A stretch of 64,000 nucleotides of DNA from Bradyrhizobium tropiciagri (GTDB lineage: Bacteria; Pseudomonadota; Alphaproteobacteria; Rhizobiales; Xanthobacteraceae). Below, piece after piece: positions 60,546 to 64,000 of this stretch (position 1 is its first letter; each line of letters starts with the position of its first letter). The position numbers were made by a program, and so were the translations under genes. The notes beneath the pieces are model-generated. The model saw nothing but the letters and a program-made list of their open reading frames with translations. It made no database searches and was not told the origin of the DNA. The stretch lies in assembly GCF_018130545.1 (NCBI RefSeq), contig NZ_JAFCKF010000007.1, positions 248,001 to 312,000 of the forward strand. The letters are read 5' to 3'.

Positions 60546-61778
60546 ATGCAGTCACACTCTCCAACGACGCCCTTTGGGCGGCGATCTCTGACGCTTGCCC
60601 ATGTGGCAAGCCAGATGGTCGCAACAGAACGCCCTCCCGAAAAGATCGTGCACAAGTGGAAGATCTTCCACGCCATCTGCACGGCACGGCCGCGGCTTGG
60701 CGTGTCGGAGCGCTCGCTCTCGGTATTGAACGCGCTGCTGACCTTCCATCCCGAGACCGCGCTCACCGGGGAGGATGATCTGATCGTCTTCCCGTCGAAC
60801 CATCAACTCACCCGGCGGGCGCACGGCATGCCGGCATCGACGCTTCGCCGTCACCTTGCTGTACTGGTCGACGCGGGACTGATCGTTCGGCGCGACAGTC
60901 CGAATGGCAAGCGGTATGCGCGAAAGGACAACGCCGGCGAAATCGAGCTCGCCTTCGGCTTCGATTTGTCGCCGCTCGTCGTGCGCTCGGAGGAGTTCGA
61001 GAGCCTGGCGGCCGATATCGAAGCCGAGGCCCGCGCACTCAAACTGGTGCGTGAGCGGATCACGCTGTGCCGGCGCGACATCGCGAAGATGATTGCAACT
61101 GGCATCGAGGAAGGTGTCCCGACGCGAAGGGCGGGGCAGGGGCCTGCCGATTGGCAGGAGGTGCATGCTGCGTTCCGCGCAATGGTCGCTCAGATTCCGC
61201 GGACTGCGACGCGCCAAGAGCTCGAGCCGATCGCCGACGAGCTGTCGCAACTTGCTGACGACGTGCTCAATCTTCTGGAAGAACACATCAAATCCAAGAA
61301 TCCGAGCGCCAATGAGTCCCATTCTGAGCGCCACATACAGAGTTCAAATACCGATGCCTTAATTGAACTTGAACCTAGCCTCCGAGAAGGCAGGGCGGCG
61401 GGAACTGAGCCGAAGCCTCAACCACCGCGAGTCGGGGAAGGGGCGTATCCGTTGGGAATGGTCTTGAGTGCGTGCCCGGACATCGTCGACTATGCCAAGG
61501 GTGGGGTTTCGAACTGGCGCGATTTCGTGGCCACCGCGGCCGTTGTGCGATCGATGCTGGGCATCAGCCCGAGCGCCTGGGAGGAGGCGCAAAAGGTTAT
61601 GGGCGAGGTGCCCGCAGCCATCGTCGTCGCGTGTATCCTGCAGCGCGGGACGGCGATCAATTCCGCCGGCGGTTATCTGCGCGGTCTGACGCGAAAAGCG
61701 GAGGTCGGCGAATTTTCGCTTGGTCCGATCCTGATGGCGCAGATCAATTCTCGCCGGCGAGACAAGCAGCGGGCGTGA
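60546..61778 (+). CDS. repC: RepC replication initiator
   Basis: A 410-residue initiator of the repABC type. The N-terminal domain carries KWKIFHAICTARPRLGVSERSLSVLNALLTFHPE and a winged helix (STLRRHLAVLVDAGLIVRRDSPNGKRY); the C-terminal domain includes GMVLSACPDIVDYAKGGVSNWRDFV and AGGYLRGLTRKAE. RepC binds an origin inside its own gene. The preceding region contains the ctRNA and the translation hairpin. Confidence 0.96.
   Translation: MQSHSPTTPFGRRSLTLAHVASQMVATERPPEKIVHKWKIFHAICTARPRLGVSERSLSVLNALLTFHPETALTGEDDLIVFPSNHQLTRRAHGMPASTLRRHLAVLVDAGLIVRRDSPNGKRYARKDNAGEIELAFGFDLSPLVVRSEEFESLAADIEAEARALKLVRERITLCRRDIAKMIATGIEEGVPTRRAGQGPADWQEVHAAFRAMVAQIPRTATRQELEPIADELSQLADDVLNLLEEHIKSKNPSANESHSERHIQSSNTDALIELEPSLREGRAAGTEPKPQPPRVGEGAYPLGMVLSACPDIVDYAKGGVSNWRDFVATAAVVRSMLGISPSAWEEAQKVMGEVPAAIVVACILQRGTAINSAGGYLRGLTRKAEVGEFSLGPILMAQINSRRRDKQRA
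61284..61378. other. Probable replication origin (oriV) inside repC
   Basis: This stretch in the middle of repC is clearly richer in A and T than the rest of the gene (including TTAATTGAACTTGAA) and encodes the variable linker between the two RepC domains. In studied repABC plasmids the origin lies in such an AT-rich part of repC. Identification is by position and composition only. Confidence 0.55.
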
Positions 61779-61885
61779 GGCAATGAAGCGCCGTTCCCAG
61801 ACCTTGCTTTTTCGTGCGATCGAAAATATCCGCACTGACCCAGCTGCTGCGCTGGGTCGACGCAAAGCCGTTCGGAGAGACCGCC

Positions 61886-62305
61886 ATGGCAAAACACCCT
61901 CCAATCGTCCTCACGCCGTTCCTCCAGCCTCGTGATGAAGGCGCGGCGGAGCAACGGATGTACGTGGCGGGGTTCGCGGACGAGGCGGGCGAGGCCTGGG
62001 GGACGCTGATTCCGTTGGATGCGGAGATGGTCGAGCACGCCGTTCTGGGACAACAGACATTCACCGTTTGGTGCAACTCCGACGGTCGCATCCAACCGCA
62101 ACCGAGCAGCGATAGTCTGTTTGAGGAGCTTCTGGAGAAAGGCCGGTTGAAGGAGACGCCCCTCGATGAACTCGTCGCCGAAGCGATCGAGCAGGGCAAG
62201 AATGAACCCAATGAAGAGATACTCGATATGTTCGAGACCATGCATGAGCGGCTGGTGCGGGCGGAGGGCATGGTTGCTGACGAGATCGCGCGGCGCAGGC
62301 GATGA
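61886..62305 (+). CDS. Uncharacterised acidic protein downstream of repC
   Basis: A 139-residue acidic protein that I do not recognise. It starts MAKHPPIVLTPFLQPRDEGA after GAGAGACCGCC and includes EAWGTLIPLDAEMVEHAVLGQQTFTVW and an acidic helical end (EEILDMFETMHERLVRAEGMVADEIARRRR). It is 107 bases after repC in the same direction. Function unknown. Confidence 0.65.
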   Translation: MAKHPPIVLTPFLQPRDEGAAEQRMYVAGFADEAGEAWGTLIPLDAEMVEHAVLGQQTFTVWCNSDGRIQPQPSSDSLFEELLEKGRLKETPLDELVAEAIEQGKNEPNEEILDMFETMHERLVRAEGMVADEIARRRR

Positions 62306-62449
62306 CCCCCCTTCGCGGCGCGCGTGCGCGGTTCAGTGCAGTAGGGCTTAGCTTGTACTAACGCGAGCACCGCGACCGCGGGCGGCAGACACCCGGACCG
62401 GTCGATGAACACATAGAAAACCGACGACCGGGCCGCGCTCCGACTAGTC

Positions 62450-62668
62450 TTAAGCTTCGCCGGAGCCGGAAAACAGCGCCGTCGGTGACGTCGCGCGCGG
62501 CGGCGGGAGGGTCCGACCGCCCGGGGCTCCCGGTCTGCTCTTGAGATCGTATCGCTGGGCTAGGTCGAGTAGCCGCCGCCTGGTGAACGGATCGGCGTTC
62601 TCCGCCAGATCGCGCGCCCGCTGCGCGAAGCCCCGGTAAAATTCTTCCACGACGCCACCCCGCAACAT
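62450..62668 (-). CDS. Small uncharacterised helical protein
   Basis: A 72-residue protein. The helix VVEEFYRGFAQRARDLAENADPFTRRRLLDLAQRYD matches a widespread family of short rhizobial proteins with unknown function; the rest is Pro/Arg-rich. ATG 62668 directly follows a perfect dyad and has no obvious ribosome binding site; a start further upstream (to 62710, non-ATG) is possible. Confidence 0.55.
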   Translation of the reverse strand: MLRGGVVEEFYRGFAQRARDLAENADPFTRRRLLDLAQRYDLKSRPGAPGGRTLPPPRATSPTALFSGSGEA

Positions 62669-62690
62669 CACTGAAAATCGGATTTCAGTG
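62669..62690. promoter_or_regulatory. Perfect 8-6-8 inverted repeat next to the small gene start
   Basis: CACTGAAA (62669-62676) and TTTCAGTG (62683-62690) are perfect complements around ATCGGA. The dyad touches the predicted ATG at 62668, so it could be an operator or an RNA hairpin controlling that gene. Confidence 0.5.
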
Positions 62691-62797
62691 TGAGACACGC
62701 TCCACGTCAAGCGGTCTGGTGCATGCGGACAATTTTCGTCGATCTACTTGTGCTCGCGGCGCAAGCGGAACTAAGCTGGTCCCGGCAGGCAAAAACC

Positions 62798-62980
62798 ATG
62801 ACTCCGCTCTACCTCAGCCGGAAGCTGTGCCCGAAGTGCGGTAAGCCGATGACGGCCGTGCCAGACGATGTCACGCCCGGCCGGCCGCGCTACGTCTGCC
62901 CGGTCTGTGAGGACGATCCGCTGCGCGATCCTGCCGCCCGGAAGTGGGCCGACAGCCCGCTGCGAGCGCCGGCCAAATAA
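62798..62980 (+). CDS. Small zinc-ribbon protein
   Basis: A 60-residue protein starting MTPLYLSRKLCPKCGKPMTA. Two pairs of cysteines (CPKCG and CPVCED, 22 residues apart) make a zinc ribbon; the C-terminus is DPAARKWADSPLRAPAK. Such small proteins are common in rhizobia and may bind nucleic acid or protein partners. The ATG is preferred over an upstream start because the conserved part begins there. Confidence 0.65.
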   Translation: MTPLYLSRKLCPKCGKPMTAVPDDVTPGRPRYVCPVCEDDPLRDPAARKWADSPLRAPAK

Positions 62981-63429
62981 CGTTCGAGTTAAAATCGAGC
63001 CGGGCTGCCGGATTGCTGCAGAGGCCGAATGTGCTCACAACCCTCTCCAACGCTGTGGAGAGGCAACCCGAACGGCCAGCTTCGTTCTATCGCGCGTGCC
63101 GGCGGAATCGCCCCGGACTCGGAGGCCGGCATGTCCAGCGAGGCTAGCATCTGTTTCACGCCTCGCAGGGCGTGTCGGTCGCATGGATGCGGAGGGCGGG
63201 GTTGCATCCAACTGGCGAGTACGTCGCCAGCCTCGTTATCGATCTTGCTATGGCGAGTTCGACAGGTGCGCCGACGTTGTTGACAGCGACGGTTTCCATT
63301 GCGGGTGATGACGCGGCGCTTAGGTGGCCTGCTTAAGGTGAGCTACGTTTCGTTGCGACGCCCGATACTTTGATGCGAATGGCCGAACCGACTAGGGCTG
63401 CCTGTCTTCATTCCCTGTGTTTTCGCGAC
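62981..63429. other. Gene-free stretch before the second DUF736 leader
   Basis: No supported gene, repeat or terminator was seen in these 449 bases. Open frames on both strands lack start signals and recognisable content. Confidence 0.5.
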
Positions 63430-63694
63430 AGGCGCACCCATCAGCGTCCTCGATAGAGGCTGGTCTGACCGAAGACCGATCCCGCTTCGCGGGCTCTCGA
63501 TCTTGTCCCTGCAACGACCGTCCTCGACTTTCTTCCCCTGGCGCTGCGCACCATTCCTCGCGGTCCAAGAAAGTCGCTGCCGGCCGCCCTCCATTTCATT
63601 TCGGCCCTCCGGGTGCAGGTCGATCGCCTCCGGTCTCACGACCGCCATCGAGGTCGCGATAGGCGCGGCACGAGAAAACCAAGGGAATGAGACA
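63430..63694 (+). promoter_or_regulatory. Conserved leader element of the DUF736 gene, copy B
   Basis: This is the second copy of the leader described at 52300-52561, in the same position directly upstream of a DUF736 gene. A hairpin GATCCCGCTTCGCGGG-like segment near 63478-63493 is present here but not in copy A. The rest aligns block by block with copy A, with several small insertions or deletions. Confidence 0.65.
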
Positions 63695-64000
63695 ATGGCA
63701 ACCATCGGCACCTTCACCTCCACGGGCAATGGCTTCTCCGGCGCGATCAAGACGCTCAACCTCAACGTCAAGGCCAAGCTGATCCGCGTCGAGAACCCGT
63801 CCGACAAGGGACCGCACTTCCGCATCTACTCGGGCAACGTCGAACTGGGTGCTGCCTGGCAGAAGACCGCCAAGGACACCGAGCGCGACTACCTCTCCGT
63901 CAAGCTGGACGATCCGAGCTTCCCCGCTCCGATTTACGCCACCCTGACCGAGGTCGAAGGTGCGGAAGGTCTCCAGCTGATCTGGTCCCGGCCGAACCGG
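63695..64000 (+). CDS. DUF736 family protein, copy 2, cut by window end
   Basis: 102 codons of a second DUF736 protein ([20 protein letters not shown] at the start, [37 protein letters not shown], ending LIWSRPNR at the window edge). It matches copy 1 along its whole length but differs at many residues, so the duplication is old. By comparison only one more codon and a stop are expected beyond base 64000. Confidence 0.92.
   Translation, partial: MATIGTFTSTGNGFSGAIKTLNLNVKAKLIRVENPSDKGPHFRIYSGNVELGAAWQKTAKDTERDYLSVKLDDPSFPAPIYATLTEVEGAEGLQLIWSRPNR

Noticed and set aside
1-64000. CRISPR arrays, insertion sequences and transposase genes.
   Set aside because: No array of spaced direct repeats, no transposase motif and no terminal inverted repeats with target duplications were noticed on reading both strands.

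Overview
The window looks like part of a large conjugative repABC plasmid from an alphaproteobacterium of the Rhizobiales. A Bradyrhizobiaceae-like host is possible but not provable from this stretch. The evidence is a complete repA-repB-repC cassette with an antisense RNA and five identical parS-type palindromes (56.9-61.8 kb), a VirB/VirD4 conjugation operon headed by an autoinducer synthase, and high-GC coding sequence of rhizobial type. No rRNA, intact tRNA, CRISPR array or recognisable insertion sequence is present.

Region 1 (1-21.2 kb) is a catabolic island. A central divergent promoter near 14.5 kb drives two arms. The minus-strand arm encodes a three-component Rieske ring-hydroxylating oxygenase (reductase, alpha, beta, ferredoxin), a cis-dihydrodiol dehydrogenase, a TetR regulator, an extradiol ring-cleavage dioxygenase with an adjacent paralog that has lost every iron ligand, a CaiB/BaiF CoA-transferase and a pair of acyl-CoA dehydrogenases. 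Further left lie a LysR regulator, another acyl-CoA dehydrogenase, an SDR and a phosphotransferase. The plus-strand arm encodes an ACMSD-type decarboxylase, an unknown protein, a meta-cleavage-product hydrolase, a 2-hydroxypentadienoate hydratase, acylating acetaldehyde dehydrogenase and 4-hydroxy-2-oxovalerate aldolase, then an IclR regulator and a small VOC protein. Together these read as dioxygenation of an aromatic acid whose carboxyl group is kept until after ring cleavage (the logic of p-cumate catabolism), giving pyruvate, acetyl-CoA and a side-chain acid that the CoA-transferase and dehydrogenases could oxidise.

Region 2 (21.3-37.4 kb) is the transfer region. A LuxR gene with a truncated luxI and a 51-base 3-prime tRNA-Lys fragment mark a probable recombination junction. 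Next, on the minus strand, lie an LPD7 protein, virD4, virB11-10-9-8-7-6, an EexN-type entry exclusion lipoprotein, virB5-4-3-2, a VirB1-like protein without its catalytic glutamate, and an intact luxI. A lux-box-like dyad sits upstream of luxI, and a second luxR diverges from it. No relaxase is visible.

Region 3 (37.5-53 kb) is a block of plasmid maintenance or establishment genes on the plus strand: a toprim protein, DUF1419, a 1696-residue DNA methylase-helicase, an orphan ParB, several unknowns, ArdC antirestriction protein and DUF736. Most are preceded by unusually long GC-rich leaders. A WGR-domain gene faces the other way at the left edge.

Region 4 (53-64 kb) holds an AbiEi/AbiEii type IV toxin-antitoxin pair with two matching operators, a RHE_PE00001-family gene, a 1.9 kb non-coding region with four parS copies, repABC, three small genes, and a second DUF736 gene cut by the window end. 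The two DUF736 genes share a conserved leader of about 260 bases.
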